DNA of 64,000 nucleotides from a candidate division TM6 bacterium GW2011_GWF2_37_49 (GCA_000989955.1 LBTE01000001.1:270615-334614), one strand, 5' to 3'. Shown: positions 40,901 through 50,159, counted from the first letter of the stretch. Notes: generated from the sequence alone by a model not told the origin. A program made the numbers and translations.

Positions 40901-41850
40901 TAAGGTTTTGGCAAATCAAGTGCGCTATTGCTTTTGATAATACATTTATTTTCAAAATTTACAGTTCCACTTGAAAGTCTGCAACCTGTTGGAGTTGTGC
41001 ACAATGTTGCCTGGTTAAAATGTAAGCTAGACGTTTTGTCAGCCATTAAAAGAAAATTGTTTGATGTGTAAGTTGGCCATTGATCAAATTTACAGTCGGT
41101 GAAAGTTGCTGGTGCAACTGAAAAAGTGGCTCCTATGTCAAAATAAAAAGTACTGTCATGAGCGATTAAGCTGTGTTGAGTTGATTGATAAACAAATGCT
41201 GATGTTCCTGTAACAATAACGTCACCATGAACAAAGAGCTGGCCCTGCGGAAATAAAAAGTCTTGCGATAAAGCCAATTCCACATCGCTAAGCGCCAAGC
41301 TGCTCTTAAAGGCTGCAAGCCGTATGCATGGATCTGAGTAATTATTAAACGTTTGAACTATTCGCATGTTTTGCAAAGTCAAAGTAATGTTTGTATCAAC
41401 GAATATTTTACCCCTATTTTCGAAAATCAGATCGTGCCCTAGGCCGTCAATTATTGTGTCTGAATTAATATGAATTACAGAATTGCTTGGAATTGATAGG
41501 TTTCCATTTAAAAAAATAGTGTTACCATTTCCTCTAATTACGCCACTTCCTGATAGTGTAGCATTAACATCAAAATTAAGATTTCCTTGCAGGTCAAGAG
41601 TTCCAGTTTCTCGCAAATCAAGCCATCCAGAAAATGGCGATAAAATATTAAATGAGGCAGTAGCATCGTTTAATATCGTTGCTCCAGCATTAAATTTTAC
41701 ATATCCGCGAGCATATTCGTTATTTCTAAAAACTTTGTTTGTTGTTAAGTATTGAATACTTGAGGTGCCATCAACAGATGTTGCAAAAAGGCTATTAAAT
41801 GAGGCTAGTGTGCAAAAAATTATAAAAAATAAACGGTTAAAATACTGCAT
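37912..41850 (-). CDS. Giant secreted beta-propeller protein with 21 blade repeats
   Basis: This is a 1312-residue exported protein. The signal peptide is FNRLFFIIFCTLASFNSLFA. Residues of about 30-330 resemble a right-handed beta-helix or adhesin-like region (NGNLSIPSNSVIHINSDTII, ITLTLQNMRIVQT). From about 335 to 1260 I count 21 repeats of a WD40/YncE-like unit with consensus SVSWSPDGRFIAVVN followed by NTLQIFSF. That number would fit three seven-bladed propellers. The start at 41850 has AGAAGGA upstream; a longer frame from 41919 would bury the signal peptide. The neighbour at 42095 is a paralogue. A protein-binding role at the surface is likely, but unproven. Confidence 0.8.
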   Translation of the reverse strand: MQYFNRLFFIIFCTLASFNSLFATSVDGTSSIQYLTTNKVFRNNEYARGYVKFNAGATILNDATASFNILSPFSGWLDLRETGTLDLQGNLNFDVNATLSGSGVIRGNGNTIFLNGNLSIPSNSVIHINSDTIIDGLGHDLIFENRGKIFVDTNITLTLQNMRIVQTFNNYSDPCIRLAAFKSSLALSDVELALSQDFLFPQGQLFVHGDVIVTGTSAFVYQSTQHSLIAHDSTFYFDIGATFSVAPATFTDCKFDQWPTYTSNNFLLMADKTSSLHFNQATLCTTPTGCRLSSGTVNFENKCIIKSNSALDLPKPYLSDTGNNISTGNLPSQIAYSPDGNYLAVVNKQSNTLQIFDSVLYTQIGGDVVTGSEPVAVSWSNTSTQLAVANAGDNTVKVFNFTGSATPSISVSQTTGSNPSCVAWSTYGKYIAVTNYDSNTLQIFKADTLSQVGDDVIAEQFPSSVAWAPGDRYLAVTSSGSDKLLIFAFDGFSSPTEIADQLTNITPTSVSWASNGLFLSVANSNSNTLQIFSFDANEVLTLLNAIPTDHTPISSAWSSDGSSLGVVNYSSNTLQFLQFYNQSMIDQIDATATGNMPYSVSWSPDGDFVAVVNNSSGSDALQIFAFDGVSALTLAGSATIGTGSTGASVSWSSSNYVVVVGYSPNILQIFSVDGAGVPSAVVGGSITPAYTPISVSWSPGNYIAVVGQSSNTLEVFSVNGSGVPSSVGSTAQGYAPVSVAWAHAENYIAVVGEDANTLQIFSFNGGTPIYVGVSFSGLSSPKSVSWAPDGNFIAVINYNYPWQLKIFSFDGFTNPSPVSSTTTLRYPTSVSWSPDGRSIAIASSLSNSLQIYTFNGLDNLIQAYNNASTGNNPIVGNIATSVSWSRAGNFIAAVNPGDNTLHAFSPNASGLLSQESTKISTQKGPSSLSFCPDSDCIAVSDSMLNIFQIFQIQDPAVLTQVGIAGTNMVPISASWSPDLRFIAVINQLSNTLQIFYFDNTGNPTLVGSIGGLNSPRSVSWSPDGRFIAAVNFDNNTLKIFSFNGYGSPILVGNALTGLLPRSVSWSPDGMFLAVVDFDSLQIFSFNGDPILVGTVGVLNIPISASWSPDGRFLAVINSDTLQIYSFNEAENPVLVGISDSILSNPQSVSWSPDGRFIAAVNFDNNTLKIFSFNGYGSPILVGHVLTGLLPRSVSWSPDGMFLAVSNEASSTFQIFSFVGNRNPIPVGNSSTVGMPLAVSWSSDGKFIAVTNGVYYALQVFKVNYIPNSSVQAISNGVGFGNSSLGANYDATVNLLAGSNILVDGLINYDCVN
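38241..38413. repeat. Internal duplication in the 21-blade gene, unit 1
   Basis: These 173 bp match 38631-38803 with only four differences, at an offset of exactly 390 bp (130 codons). It covers about one and a half blades. Other blades of the gene are far more diverged. Confidence 0.9.
38631..38803. repeat. Internal duplication in the 21-blade gene, unit 2
   Basis: Partner of 38241-38413. Both encode RFIAAVNFDNNTLKIFSFNG and SPILVG, then LTGLLPRSVSWSPDGMFLAV. Confidence 0.9.
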
Positions 41851-41909
41851 TGCGGTTCCTTCTAAAATAATACAATTAAAATTTACAACAAGTTTGTACA
41901 TTTTTATAA

Positions 41910-42003
41910 GCGATGGCACTTTTCACAATTTCTTGTAAAAACATTTGTAACACCTGATCAGATCGAAGCTTGCAGGCCGCATCTTAAAATTTGTCATTTT
42001 ATC
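41910..42003 (-). repeat. Dispersed intergenic repeat, copy 8
   Basis: On the minus strand: AAAATGACAAATTTTAAGAT, GCGGCCTGCAAGCTTCGATC and GAAAAGTGCCATCGC. It lies between the two beta-propeller genes. Confidence 0.6.
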
Positions 42004-42094
42004 GTTAGGGCCTATGCAGTCACAGTTTTGAGACATAATAGTGAATGTATCGGCCTAAAATTCATAGCTTTGACCTAATTCCTTATTTTGATTT

Positions 42095-45000
42095 TTAATC
42101 TGTTGCATATGATACGGTACCGTTTATTACTATTGAGCCATTGCCAAGCACGTTTGCATCAACTAATTTGCCAATATCTAAACCAGTACTTCCTGTACGA
42201 TTTATATTTGCAAGATTATCTACTTTAAATACCGATATTTGCTGAGCATTTGAATCCATGTTATACGAACCCGTGGCAAGATATTTACTATCATTGCGCC
42301 ACGCATTGGACAAAATGTTGAAAACACCGGTTATTTTTTGGTAGTAAAAAGGGCTGTTTTTTTGTGCAAAATCATTTATTGAAATATACCCAAAGTCATT
42401 AGAATCTCCATTTTTTGCGGTGTATGCTATTTTTTGACCATCAGGACTCATTTTTACATCTGTATTAAAAAAAGTAACATCCCCCCAAGAATTTATTTCC
42501 TGAAGAAAGCTTCCATTAAAATAAATCTTACTAAGAATAGCTGGATTTCCGTAGGCAACTGTTATATATCTGTTATCAAATTCCCAATTTACGCTTAGCA
42601 CAGCGCTTGAGTCGTTCCAAGCTGCACGTTGAACTAGTGAATTGTTATTTAAAAATTCAAACACCGTTAAGCCTGTTCCTGTCGTAGGATTTGACGTTGG
42701 TCGTCCATGGCATGTTCCAATTGCTATATATTGCCCATTCGGACTCCAGTCGATTCCTGCGACAGTAAGTAAGGTATCGTCAAAATTGTATCCTGTAACT
42801 GGAATTAACGATGTACCATTAAATGAATAAATTCTTAAAATGTCTCCTACAGCAAATCCTCCAACGCTTGCGGTAGAATAGCAACCAATTGCAATATAAT
42901 TTCCACTTGGATGCCAAGCTATACTATAAATTTCTGCTGAAGAGCCTGCGGCAACGCTTATAATCGGCGATACGGTACTTTGTGCAAAATTATATATTCT
43001 TAACTGGTCAGTATTATTAAATCCACCTGCTCCATAAATTGGGCTTATCCCACCGACTGATAAATAATTGCCATCCGGGCTCCATGAAGTTGAACAAACT
43101 CGTTGTCCATATTTTTGGCTTGTTACTGTGTACAAGCTTTCAGCCAGACTGCTAAATCTGTAAATCCTTAATTCATCAGTGTTATCAAATTCTCCAACAG
43201 CTGTTGCACCTTGACCACCAATTACGATATAATCTCCGTCTGGGTGCCAATCCATTGAGTAAATTCCAGCGTCTGTTAAATAATTAGTTGTATAGTTTTG
43301 ATTGGAAATTAATTTAGGACTTACTCCAACTATAGAATAAATATCGATGAAATTAGACAAATTGGATGTTAATAAATTTGTGCTGGGATTCCAATCAGCT
43401 GCGTATTGTTGAAAGCTACTACTTCTACTGATATTTTTTAACTGGGAAATGTTGATATCAAACGTTGAATCAAAATAATACACATCACTAGACCAATTTC
43501 CTGAAGCAGGATTTATGCCACTGTACAACAAAAGGTTATTATCCGGGCTCCACTTTAAATTTTTAACAACAATGTGATTTACGCTTGCATCTTCGACTGG
43601 ACTTGCAAATGTTAAAAACGTAAGAGGTGTAATGTTAGCGGGATTAAATTCATAAATTACTATATTTTGTGTTGCTGTTGCATAATTCGTAGTACTTCCT
43701 CCGCCTACAGCCAAAAATCTGCTTTCACTTGTCCAAGATAAAGAGTTTATCGATGTGTTTGCGGCTATTCCAAAACTTTTTGCATCAAGCAATGTTAAAG
43801 AATTTGTAACTGGATCAAGGGTAAAAAGATTTAAATTACAGCTTCCTGCAGATTGGACCCCTCCAACAGCAAGATAAGATCCACTAAAATCCCATTTTGC
43901 CGTATTTACGCTAGGTCCAAAGTGAAAGCTTGTTACAGTGCTAAGCGTATCTTGAAAAACGTCAAAGTGATAAATTCTTAAATTATCATTGTTGCTAAAA
44001 CCACCTACAGCAAGAGCTCCAGTGCTGCCAACGGCCAAATAATAATCATCCAAACCTCCCCAATCTATTGAATTTACTGTTGCAGTAATACCCAAATCTA
44101 CGCTGATTTGTGGAACTAGGACAAATGTTGCTGGATCAAAATAATATATCCGTAGATTATCATTATTATCAATTTCTTCGACAGGGCCAGCACCGCAACC
44201 GCCAACCGCCAAGTATTTGCCATCTGGACTCCATGCTGCCGAGTAAACAATAGAAGACATTGATCCGTATTGCAATGTTTCCAATTCAGATAAATTTGTA
44301 GAATCAAGTTGAAAAATTTTAACCTGATTGTTGTTTGGATTTATAGATTGTCCCGATACAGCCAAGAATTGTCCACTAAAATCCCAATTCATATTTTGCA
44401 GGTCTATTTCGGAGTCGATTTGGTTTATGTTAAACATGCTTGTATTAAATTCTGTTCCAACATCAAATTTAACCTGATTTTCAAAAAACATATGTCCATC
44501 ACTTAAATTCAGTCCAGTTGGGGTCGATTGAAGCGTGGAGCCGTCAAAATAAATAGTCGATGAAGGATCTTGTTGTATTATTAAGCAATCATTTGTGTTT
44601 TTTGGGCAATAAAAAAATGTAGTATCTTTGTCAAATAATAATGTGCTGCTTGGAGCAACATAGCTAGGTTGAGTTGAGCAATAAAGAAATTTCGATCCTC
44701 CAGAATACAAAACATTATTATGAAAAAACAGACTACCTTGATTGAACCAAAAGTCATCTCCAAAATAAATTTTTACATTATCAAGTGCAATTTTAGTATC
44801 TGCGCCACCTGCAGCAATTGGAGGCTTTCCAGAATTGTTGTTGGCATTTTGTATTATCATATTTCTTAATGTTAAAGTTGAATGAGTATCTGTTAAAATT
44901 TGGCCAAAATTATCAATAAAAAGCGTATGGCCATTTCCTTCGATAGAAAGACTGGATGTAATTTTTAATGTTGTTAGTGCTGGAATCGTCAGGTTACCAT

Positions 45001-45307
45001 TCATTATTAGCGAGTAGCCGTTTCCATTTATCGTTCCGCTTGTGCTAAATAAAAAACCATCTTCGAGTTGAAAATTATTATCCAAAATTATGTGATTATT
45101 GTTTGAATTTATGAGGTCTATTCGATTTAAATTGTCCGTTATGCCCAGATCATCAATGTCGTACGTTCCTGTTGTTTTAATGCGAATTTTGGAAATATCA
45201 TTTTGAAGCATGAACTTGGAAGAATCGTTCGAAAAGTTTAATGAAGCATCAATTTCCAAAAAATTAAATATATAAATAAATAAAAAAACCTTATTTAGCG
45301 TTTTCAT
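42095..45307 (-). CDS. Large secreted beta-propeller protein with 14 blade repeats
   Basis: This 1070-residue paralogue of the gene at 37912 has a signal peptide (KTLNKVFLFIYIFNFLEIDA). Its N-terminal beta-helix-like region has the same texts (NGNLTIPALTTLKITSSLSI, STLTLRNMIIQ). From about 310 to 1035 I count 14 units such as AAWSPDGKYLAVGG...NDNLRIYYF, which would fit two seven-bladed propellers. The blades contain longer inserts (VGGFNNTDQLRIY type) than those of the neighbour. AGAGAGGAAATA precedes the ATG at 45307; the frame open from 45334 is not preferred. Surface adhesin or host-binding role is inference. Confidence 0.78.
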   Translation of the reverse strand: MKTLNKVFLFIYIFNFLEIDASLNFSNDSSKFMLQNDISKIRIKTTGTYDIDDLGITDNLNRIDLINSNNNHIILDNNFQLEDGFLFSTSGTINGNGYSLIMNGNLTIPALTTLKITSSLSIEGNGHTLFIDNFGQILTDTHSTLTLRNMIIQNANNNSGKPPIAAGGADTKIALDNVKIYFGDDFWFNQGSLFFHNNVLYSGGSKFLYCSTQPSYVAPSSTLLFDKDTTFFYCPKNTNDCLIIQQDPSSTIYFDGSTLQSTPTGLNLSDGHMFFENQVKFDVGTEFNTSMFNINQIDSEIDLQNMNWDFSGQFLAVSGQSINPNNNQVKIFQLDSTNLSELETLQYGSMSSIVYSAAWSPDGKYLAVGGCGAGPVEEIDNNDNLRIYYFDPATFVLVPQISVDLGITATVNSIDWGGLDDYYLAVGSTGALAVGGFSNNDNLRIYHFDVFQDTLSTVTSFHFGPSVNTAKWDFSGSYLAVGGVQSAGSCNLNLFTLDPVTNSLTLLDAKSFGIAANTSINSLSWTSESRFLAVGGGSTTNYATATQNIVIYEFNPANITPLTFLTFASPVEDASVNHIVVKNLKWSPDNNLLLYSGINPASGNWSSDVYYFDSTFDINISQLKNISRSSSFQQYAADWNPSTNLLTSNLSNFIDIYSIVGVSPKLISNQNYTTNYLTDAGIYSMDWHPDGDYIVIGGQGATAVGEFDNTDELRIYRFSSLAESLYTVTSQKYGQRVCSTSWSPDGNYLSVGGISPIYGAGGFNNTDQLRIYNFAQSTVSPIISVAAGSSAEIYSIAWHPSGNYIAIGCYSTASVGGFAVGDILRIYSFNGTSLIPVTGYNFDDTLLTVAGIDWSPNGQYIAIGTCHGRPTSNPTTGTGLTVFEFLNNNSLVQRAAWNDSSAVLSVNWEFDNRYITVAYGNPAILSKIYFNGSFLQEINSWGDVTFFNTDVKMSPDGQKIAYTAKNGDSNDFGYISINDFAQKNSPFYYQKITGVFNILSNAWRNDSKYLATGSYNMDSNAQQISVFKVDNLANINRTGSTGLDIGKLVDANVLGNGSIVINGTVSYATD

Positions 45308-45430
45308 TATTTCCTCTCTTGTAAGATTACACAACCATGACTCATTTAAAATTCATTATCAGAATGTTTCGTGCACCTCAATATTACTTATAACAATAAT
45401 CAATTAGCGCCTCTGAGATAGTTTTTAAAA

Positions 45431-45522
45431 GCGATGGCATTTTTCGCAGTTTTCGAAAAACATAATCTAAACTTCGCTTCTGATCGTGCATTGCAGGCCG
45501 ATGTTTAAAATTTGTCAAACTT
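45431..45522 (-). repeat. Dispersed intergenic repeat, copy 9
   Basis: On the minus strand: TTGACAAATTTTAAACATCG, GCCTGCAATGCACGATC and AAAAATGCCATCGC. It lies in the 308 bp gap beyond the 3' end of the epimerase gene, which holds nothing else I recognise. Confidence 0.6.
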
Positions 45523-45615
45523 GCGGTAGAGCTCGTCAAATGATATGTTTCGATTGATTAGCTTGATGTATATGTCTTAAAATCGTTGATTTGCTGCCAT
45601 TGAAATTATAATTGT

Positions 45616-46524
45616 TTAAATTTGAGATGCCTGCATTAGTCGTTTCAATTTTTCGCAATTTGCCGTTGAATAAGTGATGTCCCCGACCCTTGCAGGCTGA
45701 AATGTGATCTCTACAGCTTTTTGGCCTACTTCTTTTTCAAGTTTCTTAATTAGCTCAAGAATGCTTATGCTTTTTCCTGAAGCAACATTTATGACATATC
45801 CATGCAGATTGTCTGGAGCTCCTATTTTTAGATTTGCATCGACAACTTCACTTACATGCACGAAGTCGCGGGTTTGATAACCATCTCCAAAAATTGTTAT
45901 TGGCAATTTGTTTTCTAAGTTATGTCTAAATTTCGCAACCACAGCAGCATATTCATGATCAATTTTTTGCCGGTCACCATAAACATTAAAATATCTCAAA
46001 CTTACCGCGTTGAGTCCAAAATCGGAAGCATATTTTTTGCACAATTGTTCTGCGTCTAGTTTGCTTTTGGCGTATGGCGAAAGAGGCATTGCTTCATCAT
46101 CTTCTTTGCATGGATTGGATTTGTTACCATAAACAGCACAAGATGATGAAAATATGAAAGATTTTATATTGCTATTGACGCAACCATCCAAAATATTTTG
46201 CGTTCCAAACACATTAATTTTGTGACATATTTCTGGAAATTGTAGCGATTGAGGAACAGACACCAATGCCGCAAGATGGAATACTATATCTTTGCCTTGT
46301 GTGGCTTTGGCGCAGACATACGGAATGCTTACATCCGCATAATTTAAATTTATTTGAGCAAGTACATTTTTGAGATTTGATATACTACCGCTGGAAAAAT
46401 TGTCCAAAACGGTAACTTTTGCTTCCAAGGACACAAGTTTTTCAACTAAGTGTGAGCCTATAAATCCGGCTCCACCCGTTACAAGAACCTGCTTACCTTG
46501 GTAAAAATTTTTTAGCTGCTCCAT
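45616..46524 (-). CDS. NAD-dependent nucleotide-sugar epimerase (UDP-glucose 4-epimerase-like)
   Basis: This extended SDR has LVTGGAGFIGSHLVEKL at residues 14-30, VFHLAALVSVPQS, FSSSCAVYGN with the catalytic Ser/Thr region, and SPYAKSKLDAE with Tyr and Lys. DRQKIDHEYAAVVAKF and FGDGYQTRDFVHVSEV complete the pattern of UDP-hexose 4-epimerases. The length of 302 residues is usual. It lies 25 bp after the FAD oxidoreductase gene on the same strand, and both probably serve surface polysaccharide synthesis. Confidence 0.88.
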   Translation of the reverse strand: MEQLKNFYQGKQVLVTGGAGFIGSHLVEKLVSLEAKVTVLDNFSSGSISNLKNVLAQINLNYADVSIPYVCAKATQGKDIVFHLAALVSVPQSLQFPEICHKINVFGTQNILDGCVNSNIKSFIFSSSCAVYGNKSNPCKEDDEAMPLSPYAKSKLDAEQLCKKYASDFGLNAVSLRYFNVYGDRQKIDHEYAAVVAKFRHNLENKLPITIFGDGYQTRDFVHVSEVVDANLKIGAPDNLHGYVINVASGKSISILELIKKLEKEVGQKAVEITFQPARVGDITYSTANCEKLKRLMQASQI

Positions 46525-46549
46525 TACTCTTTTTCTCCTCTATAACTTT

Positions 46550-47950
46550 TTATGCGACTAGGTTTTTAGATGATATCCTTTTTATTTCGTTATTTTTCAA
46601 ATTTTGTGTATTCAATATTTGAGATAAGTTCAATGTTTTTAGATTGTTCAAAATATTCGCAGCAAGAGCTTTTCCTGATATGACGGCCTCTTGCATGCTT
46701 GAGTAATTCCACTCTCCATATCGTCCGGATGAGTAAATTTGCTTGGCTATCAGATCATTTAATAATTTGTTCAAATTTTTTTCACGCCATTCATCATAAA
46801 TTACGTAGGCGTGTTCTATGTGCAAGATTTTAGTTACAAGCAAGTTGCTATCGGATATCTGTAAATGCGCAAGTGCGCTTTTAATAGATTTTTCGGCTAA
46901 TCTATTAATTTGGCTTTGAGTTTTTGTTCCATGAATAAACGACGTTTCTCCGTAGATGCTGGTCATGCCGTTTGGGGCCAATGATTGTGAAACATTGTGC
47001 CAAAAACCAATTCTATAAAATGGAAATTTGCTTTCTGGAAAATAGGTCCAATGATCTTTGCAAATAAAATCTTTATTAAAGCCCATGTTGAAATTTATTA
47101 CGGACGTGCAGTGCAGTTTTTCGGCTTGTTTGGCGTAATTTTTTGACGAAGATTTATTTGTGAATTTCAAAAAATGTTTTAACGGAATGGTTGATATCAG
47201 GTATTTATATTTTTCCGTGTGCCCATTTTCAAATGTTACTGTTTTAGATATAACGTCGACTGATACGACTTTATGCGATATATTAATATTGTTTTTGAGC
47301 CTGGCTATGATTGACTTGATTAAAAATTCAATCCCGCCTTGTTTGGGATAATAAAAAGAGTGATTGTATCCGACTGATTTTTCTGAGTTATTTTCAAGAG
47401 CTCCGCACAAAATTGATTTTAAATCTGTTTGCGGTACAAATCGGCCCGTCCACGAATGTTGAACCTTTTTTAGATTGTAGCTCAACAGCTTACTGTTGTA
47501 CGGATAAAAAAAATGCTTACCCATACCGGCTCCAAAGTATTTTAGAACCCAGTCATAAAAATTTTGAGGTTTTTTAATTTTGATTTTGCGGTTGATAAAT
47601 CCGTTTATGCATTCATAAACAGCTTCTGTAGGCAGTCCGTACAAATTTTTTTGAAATGGATAATTCAAATATGTGTTAAGCAAAAAAATTGAGCTTTGTC
47701 GATTTATTACATCAAAATTTGTGTTGAGCTCTGCAACATCTTCTAAGAAGTTACGAAAATACGGATCGCTAATATGTAAATAATGGCCTGTGTAATCAAA
47801 ACAAAAACCATTATCGGTTTCTGTTTTTAAGAGCCCTCCTGGGCGACAGCCTTGTTCAAATATTTTGTAATCGTGGTAGTTGTGGCTTTCTAGATGATAT
47901 GCAACAGAAAGGCCGGTTAGTCCGGCGCCAAGAACAACTACCTCAGCCAC
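46550..47950 (-). CDS. FAD-dependent amine-oxidase / UDP-galactopyranose-mutase-like oxidoreductase
   Basis: The N-terminus is a dinucleotide-binding motif (VVVLGAGLTGLSVAYHLE), followed by FEQGCRPGGLLKTETDNGF and a DYTGHYLHISD block. This pattern is shared by protoporphyrinogen-oxidase-like and UDP-galactopyranose-mutase-like enzymes of polysaccharide clusters. The 466-residue length fits. The C-terminus has SSGRYGEWNYSSMQEAVISG, the usual second FAD contact. I start at GTG 47950 with AAGGGAG upstream; TTG 47968 is less likely. The neighbour is a sugar epimerase, which favours a nucleotide-sugar role (inference). Confidence 0.82.
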   Translation of the reverse strand: MAEVVVLGAGLTGLSVAYHLESHNYHDYKIFEQGCRPGGLLKTETDNGFCFDYTGHYLHISDPYFRNFLEDVAELNTNFDVINRQSSIFLLNTYLNYPFQKNLYGLPTEAVYECINGFINRKIKIKKPQNFYDWVLKYFGAGMGKHFFYPYNSKLLSYNLKKVQHSWTGRFVPQTDLKSILCGALENNSEKSVGYNHSFYYPKQGGIEFLIKSIIARLKNNINISHKVVSVDVISKTVTFENGHTEKYKYLISTIPLKHFLKFTNKSSSKNYAKQAEKLHCTSVINFNMGFNKDFICKDHWTYFPESKFPFYRIGFWHNVSQSLAPNGMTSIYGETSFIHGTKTQSQINRLAEKSIKSALAHLQISDSNLLVTKILHIEHAYVIYDEWREKNLNKLLNDLIAKQIYSSGRYGEWNYSSMQEAVISGKALAANILNNLKTLNLSQILNTQNLKNNEIKRISSKNLVA

Positions 47951-48042
47951 AACGATCTCCCTTTTCAAAAGATTTGCTCGTTTTATAAATGATACTCAAG
48001 TTAAATGAAGAATGCAATGCCAAGTTTATGGCTGGTTTATGC

Positions 48043-48579
48043 CTAATCCAATTTTGTTAACTGAATTGCTTTTTTATCTGGAAGTGCAAAAAATCCTGAT
48101 TTAATCGATTTTTCTTCGTTGTTTGGAAAGCTAAGAAATAAATAATAATTGTTAACGGAGACGATTTTTTGATTTACGTTAAAAGTAAGCGCTTGATTTT
48201 GAGAATTCCAAACACCGTCACACACAAGATTTTTTTCGATAGGAATCAATTCTGTAGCCGTTTCTTTTTTGCAGTACAAAGAAGCTTGAAGGTCTTTAAT
48301 GTTATTTCCAAACCATTGCAGATTAAGTTTTTCAAGCTTTAAAGGAATTTTGCTTTTAAAAGTTATAGATCCGATCCATGCCCATTTTTTTTCATGTATC
48401 AGTGGTACGTTTTGATTGAGCTTAAACTCAAGCCAAGTCGTTGTAGAGCAGAGATAAAACATATCATCAAGTTGAATTTTATCATCAAATGTATTACGGA
48501 TGGTTAAATCAGCACGAATGCTGCAGTTTAGAAAGATTAGCAGGCATATGACAGTTAGATTCAAATTTAAGATACACAT
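48043..48579 (-). CDS. Exported protein of unknown function
   Basis: This 178-residue protein has a signal peptide (LNLTVICLLIFLNCSIRA) and a beta-rich body with alternating hydrophobic residues. Three cysteines lie beyond the signal, which could include a disulfide. I recognise no family. GGAGAGGG precedes the ATG. It lies between the TonB-like gene and the FAD oxidoreductase gene on the same strand. Confidence 0.6.
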   Translation of the reverse strand: MCILNLNLTVICLLIFLNCSIRADLTIRNTFDDKIQLDDMFYLCSTTTWLEFKLNQNVPLIHEKKWAWIGSITFKSKIPLKLEKLNLQWFGNNIKDLQASLYCKKETATELIPIEKNLVCDGVWNSQNQALTFNVNQKIVSVNNYYLFLSFPNNEEKSIKSGFFALPDKKAIQLTKLD

Positions 48580-48677
48580 TGTTTACCCTCTCCACTCTTT
48601 TACTTTTGTTTTTTATTCCTTTTATATAGTTTAAAACTTTTTGGCTAATAAAATAAAGTATTTAAATAGCTTTTATC

Positions 48678-50063
48678 TTAAAGCCCAAATCTCTGTGCAT
48701 AAACTGTTATAATTCTGCCTGTTGAATAAGTCTTTGTGCCAAAGTGTTTTGGCAGAGGTGGAAATGGTGATGCAAATTCAAAATTTTTAATTATTGCTGA
48801 ATCGACTTCACGATATCCAGACGATTGCAACATTTTTGTACTCAATAATTTACCACTTTCATCGATTGTAAACTCAATAACAGCTTTACCTTCGCTCATA
48901 TGAATGGATTGACGGTGCGCAAAATTATCTTTCCACGATGCTTGCAAGCACCAATTAATTTTTGATTCATACGATATATATTTTAGCTCTTCAAAGCTTG
49001 GACGTTTGTTTGGATCTCCGTCGCGGTCAATTGGGTCCGTTCCGCTTTCTCCGCGCCATTTTTCGATGTAACCTTTTGTAAGTTGTATCAAATTTTTACT
49101 AGTTTTTTTATTGTTGCCAGTCCCCCACACAAAGTCCGTGCTTGGAGTACAGTGGCTATCTTTGTCTGAAGGTCTAGTAACGTCTTTGCGGAGCATGCTG
49201 CTTAATATCATGTTTTTTTCTTCTTCTTTTGTCATTTCTCGCTGCTCTTGCTGAGGTTCAAGTTCTGATGTTGGTTCAATTTTTTTAACATTTTTTTGTT
49301 CCTGCGCCAATGTTTGTTTTTCAGAATAAGTTGCAATTTGTTGTTGCAGCTTTTCTATCTCTTCAATTCTTTGTTTTACAGTCTCAACCGGCTTAGAGTG
49401 CTCAATCTCAGTTATTTCGACTCCATTTTTTATCGAAACATTCGGCATCTTTGCACTGATATTTTTTTTGTCGATTGGATCTATTTTTTTATGAGCTTTC
49501 GGCGCTTCAGGTTGGGTTTTGGGTTGTTGGTTAGAATTAACTTCAATTTTTACAGGTTCAAGCTTTTCCGGCTCATGGCCTGTATTTGATTTTTTTGTTT
49601 CAATTTTGCTTTCTGGTTTAGTTTCTGTTGCGGTGGCCATTTTTGACACACTAACATCGCCTTGTTTTGTGTGTGGAATTTCAAGCCTTTCAGGTTGTTT
49701 ATGCTGAGTGTCAAATATAACCCAACCAAAGTTAGATTTTGGCGCTACAAGCTTAGCTGGTCGTGTGTTTTGTAGTTTGTTTTTGATGAATAATGTGGGT
49801 TTGCGCTCATGATTTTGTTTAGCTGATTGCAATATTCGATTAATTGCATCATGCTTTTGGGCTGCTTGTTCTTGTATAAATTTTTTGTCGGAAGGGCTTA
49901 GATAGCTTGCCATGCTAGCCATAAAACGTTTTGCATGCGTTTTGAAGCCATAATTTAAAAATGTTCCAAAAATAAGTAGATGAATAAGAAGTGAAATGAT
50001 GATAAAAAGTACGAGCACAAGAGCGCGTTGATATCTGTTTTTTTCATTGTCGTCCGTCTTCAT
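48678..50063 (-). CDS. TonB-like protein
   Basis: TonB-type proteins span the inner membrane and periplasm and pass energy to outer membrane partners. This 461-residue protein has an N-terminal membrane helix (ALVLVLFIIISLLIHLLIFG). A long Lys/Pro/Glu/Gln-rich periplasmic linker (about 90-290) follows. The C-terminal TonB domain has EGKAVIEFTIDESGKLLSTK, LQSSGYREVDSAIIKNF and FPPLPKHF. No exbB or exbD lies in the window. It may instead be a TolA-like envelope protein. No strong SD is seen. Confidence 0.75.
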   Translation of the reverse strand: MKTDDNEKNRYQRALVLVLFIIISLLIHLLIFGTFLNYGFKTHAKRFMASMASYLSPSDKKFIQEQAAQKHDAINRILQSAKQNHERKPTLFIKNKLQNTRPAKLVAPKSNFGWVIFDTQHKQPERLEIPHTKQGDVSVSKMATATETKPESKIETKKSNTGHEPEKLEPVKIEVNSNQQPKTQPEAPKAHKKIDPIDKKNISAKMPNVSIKNGVEITEIEHSKPVETVKQRIEEIEKLQQQIATYSEKQTLAQEQKNVKKIEPTSELEPQQEQREMTKEEEKNMILSSMLRKDVTRPSDKDSHCTPSTDFVWGTGNNKKTSKNLIQLTKGYIEKWRGESGTDPIDRDGDPNKRPSFEELKYISYESKINWCLQASWKDNFAHRQSIHMSEGKAVIEFTIDESGKLLSTKMLQSSGYREVDSAIIKNFEFASPFPPLPKHFGTKTYSTGRIITVYAQRFGL

Positions 50064-50159
50064 TACAATCGACTTTCATTAAAAATATCCTTTAAAGCTC
50101 ACATTTTTAAGATAGCAATAAAAACTATGTATTGAAAATATTTTTTTCGAGCAGTTAGG

